Assembly: GCF_036924715.1 (NCBI RefSeq)
Contig: NZ_JAZHSB010000001.1
Location: 2,905,001-2,969,000, forward strand
Direction: 5' to 3'
DNA from: Bradyrhizobium sp. AZCC 1721
GTDB lineage: Bacteria; Pseudomonadota; Alphaproteobacteria; Rhizobiales; Xanthobacteraceae
Length of the DNA stretch: 64,000 bases
Shown: positions 10,611 through 19,159 of the stretch, piece after piece
Layout of the letters: the number at the start of each line of letters is the position of its first letter
Numbering within the stretch: position 1 is the stretch's first letter
Position numbers and translations under genes: made by a program
Notes under the pieces: model-generated
What the model saw: only the letters and a program-made list of their open reading frames with translations
What the model was told of the DNA's origin: nothing
Database searches by the model: none

Positions 10611-12495
10611 GTGGTCGTCTGTTGTAGCCGACACTCCCCGGATTTGTTTGGTTCACAGCATGACGGACCTTCCATCCCTGGTGGACGTCAAGGGGAAGCC
10701 CGAAGTCAGGTCGGCGACACCCAAGTCCACGCGTTGGCTTGTTCGCGGAACAGCCGCCCTCGCGCTGGTCGTGGCCGCTTCGTGGGTCGGATATGCAGTG
10801 TCTTTCCAGCGTGGACTGGACCATTTGCACTCTGCCGCTCAGCAGCGGCTGGCCATGGAAGCAGCCAGGCTCGACGGTCATCTCTCAAGATTTGAATATT
10901 TGCCGTCATTGCTGGAGACGTCTCCGAGCGTCTTCCAATTGCTCGGCACTCCCCAAGATGCCGCGCTGCAGCAATCGGTCAGCCTGTACTTGAAATCGAT
11001 CAACCTGCTTGCAGGAGCCGACAACCTTTACGTTTTAGGTGTTTCGGGCGACACCTTGGCGGCGGCCGATTTCGAGCAGCCAGGCACGCCGGTTGGCCGA
11101 AACCTTTCGTACCGCCCATATGTGAGCGAAGCTCTCGCCAGCGGCCGAGGGGCGTTCTTCGGTATCGGTATTACAAGCGCGCGCGCCGGCCATTATCTTT
11201 CTTATGCCCTAAAGGATGGCGGGGCGACCCGCGGGGTCGCCACAGTCAAGGTCAATCTGGATTCGTTCGAGCGTGAGTGGCGCAATGCTGAAGGCGACAT
11301 TCTTCTGCTCGACGAGCGTCAGGTCCCTATACTCGCCTCCCGTGACGAGTGGCGCTATCGGCCAATGGCGCCGCTGTCGGTTCAGATGCGTGATGACATT
11401 TCTCGATCCAAACCTTACGGCAACCACGACCTGACGCCGCTCGGATGGACCGTGGTCGCGCAATCCAAAGGCGGCGCGCGTGTCACGACCGAGAGCGGAA
11501 CCGCTTATGCGGTCAGCGAGCTTCCAACTAACCGAGGTCTCTGGAAGCTCGTCCTTCTCGACGACGAGGCGCCGATACGGCAGACCGCGCTGGTCATCGG
11601 TGCGATGTCGGGCCTCGCCTCCATGGTTGCGTTGCTGGCAACTGGGCTCGTGCTGCAACGCCGGAGAGAGATCAGGCAACGCCTGGCCAATCAGGCTGCG
11701 TTGCAGGCCGCGCACGACATGCTTGAGACCAGGGTGCTGGAGAGAACCGCCGAACTGCGGGCTGCACAGGATGAACTTGTCCATGCCGGCAAGCTGGCTG
11801 CGCTCGGCCAGATGTCCGCCGGCATCGTGCATGAATTGAACCAGCCATTGGCGGCCCTGCAGACTGCCGCTGACAACGCGATCTCGTACGTCGACCGCGG
11901 TTCCATCGGCGATGCCCGTGGCAATCTCACCCGGATTGGCGAATTGGTGCGTCGGCTCGGGCGCTTGACCAGCCAGCTGCGGATCTTCGCCTACAAGTCG
12001 AGCAGCCCGCTCGATACGGTCTCCGTCGAACATGCGCTGGCTGAATGTCTCAAGATACTGGCCGGGCGTGTCAAAGAGGGAGGAGTCGATGTTGTGACGG
12101 ACATCGAGGCGAATCTCTGCGTGCTCGCCGATCAGGCGCGACTTGAGCAACTGTTGTGCAACATCGTGGCGAATGCGCTGGACGCGGTGGAGAGCGTAGA
12201 CCAGAAGTCCATCCAGATCCGGGCGAGGCGAGAAGACGGACAGCCCGCCCGTTGCCGCATCGCCATCAGCAACAGCGGTCCGGCAATTGCGCCCGATGTT
12301 CTCCAGCGCATGTTCGAGCCCTTTGTGACGACCAAGCCTGCAGGAAAAGGGCTCGGCCTTGGACTGATGCTCTCCAACCACATCGCGCGCTCTTTCGGCG
12401 GCGAATTGCGCGCGCGAAACCTCGGGCCATCCGGAGCCGAATTCATTGTGATCCTTCCACTAGCCGACGTAGCAGGGGCTTCGCATGGGCGATGA
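10603..12495 (+). CDS. dctB: DctB-like sensor histidine kinase
   Basis: Membrane sensor kinase of 630 aa. A transmembrane helix near residues 47-68 is followed by a periplasmic region of about 270 residues typical of a double PDC/Cache sensor, a second helix (ALVIGAMSGLASMVALLATGLVLQ), a coiled coil, and a HisKA domain with phosphate-accepting H410 in GIVHELNQPLAAL. The HATPase domain has N, GKGLGLGL and related boxes. The ATG at 10603 overlaps the cioB stop by 8 bp; ATG 10660 is an alternative start. Pairing with the next gene (11 bp overlap) and dctA 9 kb away support C4-dicarboxylate sensing, though the ligand is inferred. Confidence 0.85.
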   Translation: MPEWSSVVADTPRICLVHSMTDLPSLVDVKGKPEVRSATPKSTRWLVRGTAALALVVAASWVGYAVSFQRGLDHLHSAAQQRLAMEAARLDGHLSRFEYLPSLLETSPSVFQLLGTPQDAALQQSVSLYLKSINLLAGADNLYVLGVSGDTLAAADFEQPGTPVGRNLSYRPYVSEALASGRGAFFGIGITSARAGHYLSYALKDGGATRGVATVKVNLDSFEREWRNAEGDILLLDERQVPILASRDEWRYRPMAPLSVQMRDDISRSKPYGNHDLTPLGWTVVAQSKGGARVTTESGTAYAVSELPTNRGLWKLVLLDDEAPIRQTALVIGAMSGLASMVALLATGLVLQRRREIRQRLANQAALQAAHDMLETRVLERTAELRAAQDELVHAGKLAALGQMSAGIVHELNQPLAALQTAADNAISYVDRGSIGDARGNLTRIGELVRRLGRLTSQLRIFAYKSSSPLDTVSVEHALAECLKILAGRVKEGGVDVVTDIEANLCVLADQARLEQLLCNIVANALDAVESVDQKSIQIRARREDGQPARCRIAISNSGPAIAPDVLQRMFEPFVTTKPAGKGLGLGLMLSNHIARSFGGELRARNLGPSGAEFIVILPLADVAGASHGR

Positions 12496-13861
12496 CCAAT
12501 CAATCGGCGTGATCTACGTCGAGGACGATGACGATGTCCGGATCGGCGGCGTTCAAGCCCTCGAGCTTGCGGGATTTTCGGTTTCGGGCTTTGTCTCAGT
12601 CGAAGCCGCCGATGGAGCTCTGCGCTCCGAAATGCCGTTCGTCGTGGTCTGCGACGTGCGCCTACGCGGCAAGAGCGGACTTGAGTGGCTATCGGATCTG
12701 CGCCGGCTGGATCAGGATTTGCCGGTGATCCTGATCACCGGGCACGGCGACATTTCGATGGCCGTACAGGCGATGCGTAACGGCGCCTACGACTTCATCG
12801 AGAAGCCATGCTCTTCCGAACAACTAGTTTCTGTTGTGCGTAGGGCAGTCGAAAAGAGACGGCTGACCCTCGAAGTCCGTTCGCTGAGATCCGCCTTGGC
12901 GGATCGCCAGGGCATCGAGGCAAGCCTGCTGGGCCGATCGCCGCAGATCCAGGAAGTGCGCAGGCTGGTCTCCACGCTGGCTTCGACCAATGTTGACGTC
13001 ACGATCTATGGCGAGACCGGAACCGGCAAGGATGTCGTCGCGCGCTGCCTGCACAATCACAGCGCGCGACGGGGCGGACACTACGTCCCGGTTAACTGCG
13101 GGGGGCTGCCCGAGTCGCTGGTCGAGAGCGAGTTGTTCGGCCACGAGGTAGGCGCATTCACCGGCGCTACGCGTCAGAGGATCGGAAAGATCGAATACGC
13201 GAATGGCGGAACGCTGTTCCTCGACGAAATCGAAAGCATGCCGCTGAGCGTGCAGGTGAAGCTGTTAAGATCGCTGCAGGATCGATCTATCGAGCGCGTC
13301 GGCTCGAACAAGCCGATCGCCGTGGATTGCCGCGTGGTAGCGGCGAGCAAGGTGAACCTGCTCGAGTTGAGCGACAAGAAGGTTTTTCGCGCCGACCTCT
13401 ACTACCGCCTGGGCGTCGCCTTTATCGAGCTGCCGCCGCTTCGGGAGCGGCGCGAGGATATTCCGTTGCTGTTCGAGCATTTCACGCTGGATGCCGCCCG
13501 AAGGTTCGAGCGTGACGCGCCGATTTTGGACGACAAGACCATGTCCGCGCTGTTGGCCTATTCGTGGCCGGGAAACGTGCGGGAGCTTCGCAACGTCGCC
13601 GATCGGTTTGTGCTTGGCGTTCTCGATAGCAAGGCGATCAACAAATCCGGCTTTGGCACATCGGATGTGTCGTTGCCTCGACAGTTGGAGAACATCGAGC
13701 GATCTATCATCGAGGACGGGCTGCGGCGCAAGCAGGGCGACGTCCAGGCAACTGCGGCTCTCCTGGGCATCCCAAAGCAGACATTGTACGACAAGATCAA
13801 GCGTCTTTCGGTGAATGTTGATGGTATCCGCGAGGGCTCAATCATTCGCTCTGGACCCTGA
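12485..13861 (+). CDS. dctD: DctD-like sigma-54-dependent response regulator
   Basis: NtrC-family activator of 458 aa. The receiver domain carries the phosphorylation site D57 (VVCDVRLRGKSG). The AAA+ domain has Walker A GETGTGKD near residue 176, the sigma-54 contact motif GAFTGA near 222 and Walker B TLFLDEI. The C-terminus is a Fis-type helix-turn-helix (DVQATAALLGIPKQTLYDKIKRL). Overlap with the kinase gene shows a two-component pair. Likely targets are dctA and possibly the oxidase/PHB genes around it, but no clear -24/-12 sites were recognised in the intergenic regions here. Confidence 0.88.
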   Translation: MGDDQSIGVIYVEDDDDVRIGGVQALELAGFSVSGFVSVEAADGALRSEMPFVVVCDVRLRGKSGLEWLSDLRRLDQDLPVILITGHGDISMAVQAMRNGAYDFIEKPCSSEQLVSVVRRAVEKRRLTLEVRSLRSALADRQGIEASLLGRSPQIQEVRRLVSTLASTNVDVTIYGETGTGKDVVARCLHNHSARRGGHYVPVNCGGLPESLVESELFGHEVGAFTGATRQRIGKIEYANGGTLFLDEIESMPLSVQVKLLRSLQDRSIERVGSNKPIAVDCRVVAASKVNLLELSDKKVFRADLYYRLGVAFIELPPLRERREDIPLLFEHFTLDAARRFERDAPILDDKTMSALLAYSWPGNVRELRNVADRFVLGVLDSKAINKSGFGTSDVSLPRQLENIERSIIEDGLRRKQGDVQATAALLGIPKQTLYDKIKRLSVNVDGIREGSIIRSGP

Positions 13862-14026
13862 CGATGATGAGTCAGCCAGGCGCGCCATCCCGATGGGCTT
13901 GCCGGCCGATGTCACGCGATCGCTCCGACATGCGGGCGCATGGCGTCTAACAGACGGAAGGGCGCCGGATTAGAAGCGCCCGGGGACAGGAAACAACAAG
14001 CATCCAATTTGCAGCGAGGGTAACTG

Positions 14027-15745
14027 ATGAATCGGCCATTCAACATGCCGGACGAATTTGTCGACGGGTTCATGAAGGCGGGCGCGAGCCTGTGGCGGTC
14101 TCTGGGGTGGATACCGGGCGCCGATGGAGATGGTACGAAGTTAACCTCCGCCCTGGGTTCGCCGGGACGCATCGCAGAGTTGCAGGCCGAGCATCTGATG
14201 CGCATGTACCAACTCACCGAGCACGTCATCAAATCGGCCGCAGGCGTTCAGGCCGAGGCCGCACTGGAACCACCACGCGGGGATCGCAGGTTCAGCGCAA
14301 CGGAATGGCGGGACAACGCGCTCTACAGTGTGCTGAAGCAGGCCTACCTGCTGAACTCGCGCTATTGCATCGATTTCGTCGAAGCGCTGGATCTGGAGGA
14401 GAAGGAAAAACACCGCCTGCGCTTCTTCACGCGCCAGCTCGTCGAGGCGATGAGCCCGACGAACTTTGTCGCCACCAATCCCGACGTCATCAAGCTGGCG
14501 ACGGACACCGAAGGCCAGAGCCTCAAGACCGGTTTCGACAATCTGATCGCAGATCTCGGGAAGGGCAATCTGACGATCACGGACGAGAGCGCGTTCGAGG
14601 TCGGAAGGGATGTCGCGGCATCCAGAGGGGCGGTCGTATTCGAGAACGATCTTTTCCAGCTCATTCAGTATGAACCGGCGACGGAGCAGGTCGCTGTGCG
14701 GCCTCTGCTGATCGTGCCACCCTGCATCAACAAGTTCTACATTCTTGACCTTCAGCCGAGCAATTCCTTCGTCCGCTTTGCGGTCGAGCACGGCCTGACG
14801 GTCTTCGTTGTTTCCTGGCGCAATCCGGATGCCTCTTGCGGGCATTTTGGATGGGATGACTACGTCGAGCATGGCGCAATGCGCGCCATCGAGATCGCCC
14901 GATCGATTTCCGGCGCCGACAAGGTCAACGTGGTCGGCTGGTGCGTTGGAGGAACCATCCTGTCATCGGCACTCGCCATTCTCCGGACGCGAGGCGATGA
15001 ATCGGTCGCTAGCGTGACGTTGCTGACGACCATGCTGGATTTCCGAGAGCCTGGCGATCTCGGCGTGTTCGTGGACGAGGAGAGCGTGCGGCAGCGCGAG
15101 CAGACGATCGGAAACGGCGGCATCTACCGCGGCGCCGAACTGGGTTTTGTCTTCCAGACCCTACGTTCGAAAGAGCTGATATGGCCGAACGTGATCAACA
15201 ATTACCTGAAGGGAAAGCCGCCGGAGCGTTTCGATCTTCTGTTCTGGAACGCCGACGTCACCAATCTGCCGGGACCGATGTATTGCTGGTACATCAGGAA
15301 CATGTACCTGGAGAACAATCTCCGGGAGCCGAACCGGCTGACGATGTGCGGCACATCAGTCGATCTGGGGCGGGTCGATCTACCTGCCTATGTCCTGGCT
15401 ACCGTCGAGGATCACATTGTACCCTGGCGGTCCGCCTATCGAACGACAGGCCTGTTCGGCGGCGACATTCGCTTTGTCCTCGGCGCGAGCGGACATATCG
15501 CCGGTGTGATCAATCCGGCGTCGAAGAACAAGAGAAGCTATTGGGTATCGACCGATCGATGCGACGACCCGGCGGCATGGCTGGCGAGTGCGGATGAGAA
15601 GCCGGGCAGTTGGTGGAACGACTGGATCGGTTGGCTCAAGCCGTGGGCGGAGGAGCAACTGCCGGCGCGCACGCAACTCGGCAGCAACCTCTACCCGCCC
15701 GGCGAATCTGCGCCCGGGCGATATGTGAAAGCGAAGGCGAGTTGA
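14027..15745 (+). CDS. phaC: Class I polyhydroxyalkanoate synthase
   Basis: Polymerises (R)-3-hydroxybutyryl-CoA into PHB at the granule surface. The 572 aa length is typical of class I PhaC. The lipase-like box GWCVGG contains nucleophile C306; D462 (EDHIVP) and H490 (GHIAGV) complete the triad. The N-terminal 100 residues form the family's variable domain. It starts 165 bp after dctD with GAGGGTAACTG before the ATG, so it may have its own promoter. It closes the carbon-storage module begun by phaA and phaB. Confidence 0.95.
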   Translation: MNRPFNMPDEFVDGFMKAGASLWRSLGWIPGADGDGTKLTSALGSPGRIAELQAEHLMRMYQLTEHVIKSAAGVQAEAALEPPRGDRRFSATEWRDNALYSVLKQAYLLNSRYCIDFVEALDLEEKEKHRLRFFTRQLVEAMSPTNFVATNPDVIKLATDTEGQSLKTGFDNLIADLGKGNLTITDESAFEVGRDVAASRGAVVFENDLFQLIQYEPATEQVAVRPLLIVPPCINKFYILDLQPSNSFVRFAVEHGLTVFVVSWRNPDASCGHFGWDDYVEHGAMRAIEIARSISGADKVNVVGWCVGGTILSSALAILRTRGDESVASVTLLTTMLDFREPGDLGVFVDEESVRQREQTIGNGGIYRGAELGFVFQTLRSKELIWPNVINNYLKGKPPERFDLLFWNADVTNLPGPMYCWYIRNMYLENNLREPNRLTMCGTSVDLGRVDLPAYVLATVEDHIVPWRSAYRTTGLFGGDIRFVLGASGHIAGVINPASKNKRSYWVSTDRCDDPAAWLASADEKPGSWWNDWIGWLKPWAEEQLPARTQLGSNLYPPGESAPGRYVKAKAS

Positions 15746-15868
15746 CAGCAGCTATGGCGTGCATGCCTCAAAAATCGGTTTTGAGAGCGTGGTCGCTTAC
15801 TCGCGCGAACAAGTCAAAGCTGCAGTTTTGCCTTGGTGATACGCATCGATCTGCAGAGCAAAGAGATT

Positions 15869-15925
15869 TGGCGCATCCAACACGATTCGAACGTGTGACC
15901 TTGCCCTCGGAGGGTGATGCTCATT
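15869..15925 (-). tRNA. 3' fragment of a tRNA-Arg(CCG)-like gene
   Basis: Reading the minus strand gives the last ~57 nt of a tRNA. There is an acceptor 3' strand ending GGATGCGCCA, a perfect T-arm (ACACG stem, 7-nt loop with TTCGAAT, CGTGT), a variable loop, and an anticodon-loop-like CTCCGAG that would hold CCG. The sequence beyond shows no D-arm or 5' acceptor strand, so it is not a working tRNA. Such 3' pieces are typical remains of integration at tRNA genes. Confidence 0.55.
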
Positions 15926-16096
15926 CTTCGAGCCCAGTATGGGCCGAAGCTTTCGCAAGCCTGCGGTCTGATAGCGCAAACGCCAACCCCGGAATCGCCG
16001 CCCGCAGGTTTCCTTAGCGTCGCCAAATCTACGATGGCGCTTGTTCTATCCTAGGCGTGGCCAGAGCGGCACGTTACTTTGCACGGGATTGGTAAT

Positions 16097-16343
16097 GAGG
16101 GTCGGAACTAGCGCGGTACTGCATGAACTCATTCGGTAGTGCAATGCTGTACCGAAGAAGGCGCGGCGTCATCGAGGACGAACGAGCGATTGACTTAAGA
16201 ACTTGAAATGAAAGGAAAATGCCCCAATAGTCAGCTTTGAACTTTAGTCGGCCCAAAATCAGCTATCCAGACAAAACGATAAAGCGAAATAACATCAACA
16301 TGTTAGCGCATCGATTTTGCATTGCACCCATGGTGGATTGGAC
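16097..16343 (+). repeat. Left direct repeat: dusA upstream region plus 5' codons
   Basis: Aligns in direct orientation with 33502-33751. A block of 32 bp just before and into the start codon is identical (16279-16310 against 33687-33718), followed by 14 identical bases after one mismatch. The outer part is more diverged and has small indels, as expected of non-coding DNA from two lineages. Similarity stops within a few bases after the DWT codons (about 16343). Confidence 0.85.
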
Positions 16344-16368
16344 CGGGACAAGCCTCATCAGCATTTAA
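16300..16368 (+). pseudogene. Truncated dusA 5' fragment
   Basis: The ATG at 16300 opens MLAHRFCIAPMVDWT, matching the intact DusA start (MLAHRFCIAPMMDWT at 33708). It then runs into unrelated codons and stops at 16366-16368 after 22 residues. It is the severed 5' end of dusA left at the left junction of the putative island. A single M to V change and silent changes separate the two copies. Confidence 0.8.
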
Positions 16369-16386
16369 GCGTGGTCGCCTTGCGCC

Positions 16387-16408
16387 ATGCTGTACCAAAT
16401 GCTGTACC
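16387..16408. repeat. Tandem copies of ATGCTGTACC near the left junction
   Basis: ATGCTGTACC occurs at 16387-16396 and 16399-16408, with a third copy at 16144-16153 inside the left repeat. An imperfect inverted partner (CGGTACTGCA) is also inside the repeat near 16116. Short repeated sites flanking a junction are what recombinase or excisionase arm sites look like, but this reading is an inference. Confidence 0.4.
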
Positions 16409-16548
16409 TCCCGCTGACGCGTTCTCTTAGCGGACAGAATTCGGCCTCTGGCGGCGTTCGGTGGCCCCAGAGAGTCGTAGTCGAATCTGCGAATCTAACG
16501 GGTTGGCTCGCAAGTGAACTTCACGCGGAACATTGGAGACGATGTCGA

Positions 16549-16580
16549 CGTGGCATGGTAGCTCCCGCTACCATGCCACG
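16549..16580. repeat. Perfect 14-bp inverted repeat with TCCC loop
   Basis: CGTGGCATGGTAGC is followed by TCCC and then its exact reverse complement. It is not followed by a T-run on either strand, so a simple intrinsic terminator is unlikely. It lies about 200 bp inside the left island junction, in DNA without genes. Confidence 0.6.
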
Positions 16581-17105
16581 GGATTTTGCACGCCGAACTA
16601 CGATCTTCCACGATTTCATACGCTCAATGATGGCGCTCGAGAGGGCCAAGGCGCGTGAGCCGCGAACTCAGGCGGAGCGCTTGCGTTCTGATCGAGCCGT
16701 CCGAAGCGCCAACGAGCTTCGAGAACGCTCGGCGTCGGGATGTTCGCGTAATGGGCGAGCTTTGATTGCTCTTCACATTTTTTGATAGTGTGCTGTCCGC
16801 GACAGCCCAACTGTCAGCGCCCCGCCCGCCGCGCCGGTCATCATTCATACAGTGGTCACTGCAATTCGATCGACGCGTGGTACCCGGCACGAATGGAGGA
16901 TCCCAATCCGCGAAGCATGACGGCTCTCCGCGACTATGCACGGGTCCTTTTTGGCGAGGCCATCCTGGGCTGAATGTGAAGCCTTGATCGCAGGACGGCG
17001 AGAAGCTGAAACCGCCATATGGGTGCTGTTGTGCGCGGAGGGAACGGCACCCTTTGATGGCCTCTGCGAGGATAAGGCAGCGTGCCATCAGTACCGGTTC
17101 GATCG

Positions 17106-17178
17106 TGTTTCCTGCTGTCGGACGCTGCCTTTTTACATCACCGGGCAGCATATTGCTGTGGATGGCGGCTCGCTGTGA
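17106..17178 (+). pseudogene. C-terminal remnant of a short-chain dehydrogenase
   Basis: The last codons read FYITGQHIAVDGGSL then stop, the standard C-terminal SDR motif. Directly upstream, in a different frame, are codons for CFLLSDAAF, the usual preceding SDR segment. An extra T in the T-run at 17130-17134 breaks the frame, and nothing further upstream is recognisable. It is a decayed gene, now in the leader region of the Rieske operon. Confidence 0.6.
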
Positions 17179-17311
17179 TCCCTTCGCCTTATCGCGTTCC
17201 CGAAGCGGCTGGGCGGTCGTGCAAGGCCCTTTTTGCAGATTAGAAATTCTCATCCTGTCCCGCGGAAGTCGGCCCAAAGGGCTTGATCGAGGCCAGCCCA
17301 GATGCTATTGG

Positions 17312-17332
17312 TTAAACGGTCAGTCGGATTAT
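17312..17332. promoter_or_regulatory. Candidate TetR operator before the Rieske operon
   Basis: The 21 bp here match the reverse complement of 32187-32207 at 18 of 21 positions; the core reads AACGGTCAGTCGGATTAT. It lies 55 bp before the first start codon of the + operon, next to an AT-rich TTATTATAAAAA stretch that could hold a -10 element. Sharing with the TetR-adjacent intergenic region suggests a common operator. Confidence 0.55.
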
Positions 17333-17387
17333 TATAAAAAGGCCGAGGTTCCCGAGGAGGGGGCGTAAGCGATCCAGGGAGGCAGCA

Positions 17388-18647
17388 ATGAACGTGATGC
17401 CGCGCGCGTCGCAATGGGAGGAGTTGATCCGCCCGGACCGGGTGCACGGCTCGCTCTACAGCGATCCGGCGATCTTCGAAGCCGAACTGCAAAACATCTG
17501 GTACCGCACCTGGGTCTATGTCGGCCATGAGAGCGAAGTGCCGAAGGCCAACGACTACGTCGTCAAGTCGATCGGCCCGCAATCCGTGATCATGACGCGC
17601 GACGAACAGGGCCGGATCAACCTGTTGCTCAACCGCTGCTCGCACCGCGGCAACCAGGTCTGCTCCTATGAAAAGGGCAACGCGCGCTCCTTCACCTGTC
17701 CGTTCCACTCCTGGACTTTTGCCAATGACGGCCGGCTGGTCGGCTACGCTTTCCCGGACGGGTACGAAGGCCAGGACAAGTCGCAGCTCGCGCTCGGCCG
17801 CGTCAGCCGTATCGAATCCTATCGCGGCTTTGTGTTCGGCTCCTTTGCGGCCGAAGGACCGACATTGAAGGAACATCTCGGCGGCGCTGCCGAGACCATC
17901 GACCGCCTGGTGCGGACCTCGCCGGAAGGCGAAGTCGAGATTACCGCAGGCTTCCTCAAGCATCGCGTCAAGGCGAACTGGAAATTCATCCTTGAGAACG
18001 AGTGCGATGGTTATCATCCGGCTTTCGTGCACTCGTCGATCTTCGGCGTTGCCGACAGCGCGATCGGAAAACTCTATGGCGGCGCGTCCACCGCGCTGAC
18101 GCGCGACTATGGTGGCGGCCACACCGAAATCGACCTGCGCCCCGAGTTTCGCAAGCGCGATGCGCCCATGAGCTGGTTCGGCACAACGGCCGAGCGGTTG
18201 CCGGACTATGCCGCACGCATGAATGCGGCCTATGGCGACAAGACAGCGCGCGAGATCATGATCGACGGCACGCCGCATGTCATGATCTTCCCGAACCTGT
18301 TCATCGCCGAAATCCAGATGTTCGTGATCCAGCCACTCGCCGTCGACGACAGCGTGCAGCATGTCACCGCGCTGCAGTTCAAGGGCGCGGCGGACCTGAA
18401 CCGCCGCCTGCGGCAGCAGACCATGGGCTCTGTCGGCCCGGCCGGCTTCCTCTTGGCCGACGATTCCGAAATGTACGAGCGCTGCCATCGCGGCGTACTG
18501 GCGCGCAACCCGGAATGGATCTACCTCGGCCGCGGCGAGAAGCGCGAGCGCACCGACGAGCTCGGCTACAAGGTCGGCCATGTCACCGACGAGATTCCCT
18601 CGCGCGGAATCTGGCGTCACTATCGCGAATTGATGGAGGCGCGCTAA
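17388..18647 (+). CDS. Rieske non-haem iron oxygenase alpha subunit
   Basis: Catalytic subunit of an aromatic-ring-hydroxylating oxygenase, 419 aa. The Rieske [2Fe-2S] site is C84-x-H86 (CSHRG) and C104-x2-H107 (CPFHSW). The mononuclear iron site shows the bridging D207 and ligands H210 and H215 in NECDGYHPAFVH. It resembles the benzoate/salicylate-type alpha family. GGGAGGCAGC precedes the ATG. First gene of the island's + operon, coupled to the beta subunit. No ferredoxin or reductase gene lies nearby, so electrons must come from elsewhere in the genome. The substrate is unknown. Confidence 0.9.
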   Translation: MNVMPRASQWEELIRPDRVHGSLYSDPAIFEAELQNIWYRTWVYVGHESEVPKANDYVVKSIGPQSVIMTRDEQGRINLLLNRCSHRGNQVCSYEKGNARSFTCPFHSWTFANDGRLVGYAFPDGYEGQDKSQLALGRVSRIESYRGFVFGSFAAEGPTLKEHLGGAAETIDRLVRTSPEGEVEITAGFLKHRVKANWKFILENECDGYHPAFVHSSIFGVADSAIGKLYGGASTALTRDYGGGHTEIDLRPEFRKRDAPMSWFGTTAERLPDYAARMNAAYGDKTAREIMIDGTPHVMIFPNLFIAEIQMFVIQPLAVDDSVQHVTALQFKGAADLNRRLRQQTMGSVGPAGFLLADDSEMYERCHRGVLARNPEWIYLGRGEKRERTDELGYKVGHVTDEIPSRGIWRHYRELMEAR

Positions 18648-19141
18648 TGCTGTCGCGCGAGAGCGACGCCACGCTGTTGAATGCCGTCACCGCCTTCATC
18701 TACAGGGAGGCGCGCTTTCAGGACGAGCACCAATATGAGGCCTGGGAAGCGCTGTGGACCGACGACGGGGTCTACTGGGTGCCGGCCAACGGCGTTGACA
18801 TCGATCCGGAAAAGGAAATGTCGATCATCTACGACAATCGCTCGCGCATCGCCTTGCGCGTCAGGCAGTTGATGACGGGCAAGCATCATACCCAATCGCC
18901 GCAATCGCGGCTGCGGAGGCTCGTCTCCAACATCGAACTTCTGGACCGGCAGCCGGGCGGCGACATATCGGTCGCCAGCAACAGCATGATCTTCGAGTCG
19001 AGCCTGCGTGACGACACAGTGTGGGCCGCACGTAACGAGTATCGTCTGCGCCCTGTCGATGGCGAGCTGCGGATGGCCTACAAGAAGGTGGTGCTGGTCA
19101 ACAACGAGAAAGCGCTGTTCACGCTTTCCTTCCTGATCTGA
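18647..19141 (+). CDS. Rieske oxygenase beta (small) subunit
   Basis: A 164 aa structural subunit of the ring-hydroxylating oxygenase. The region FIYREARFQDEHQYEAWEALWTDDGVYWVPAN is the typical start of the family's NTF2-like fold, and RLRRLVSNIEL plus EYRLRP follow in the usual places. The start codon shares one base with the alpha stop (TAATG), so translation is coupled and the two are expected to form an (alpha-beta)n complex. Confidence 0.9.
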   Translation: MLSRESDATLLNAVTAFIYREARFQDEHQYEAWEALWTDDGVYWVPANGVDIDPEKEMSIIYDNRSRIALRVRQLMTGKHHTQSPQSRLRRLVSNIELLDRQPGGDISVASNSMIFESSLRDDTVWAARNEYRLRPVDGELRMAYKKVVLVNNEKALFTLSFLI

Positions 19142-19159
19142 TCTCGGGAGAAGCCCGCG

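Larger units (their letters stand above)
16409..17311. other. Gene-poor left end of the island
   Basis: No open frame in this stretch resembles a known protein. It contains a perfect hairpin (16549-16580) and the tail of a decayed SDR gene (17106-17178). No recombinase remnant was recognised in any frame. The 350 bp before the left repeat (15746-16096) hold only the tRNA fragment. Confidence 0.5.

Noticed and set aside
16344..17311. Integrase remnant in the left end of the island
   Set aside because: None of the frames contains tyrosine recombinase motifs (R..HxxR..Y) and the products look random.
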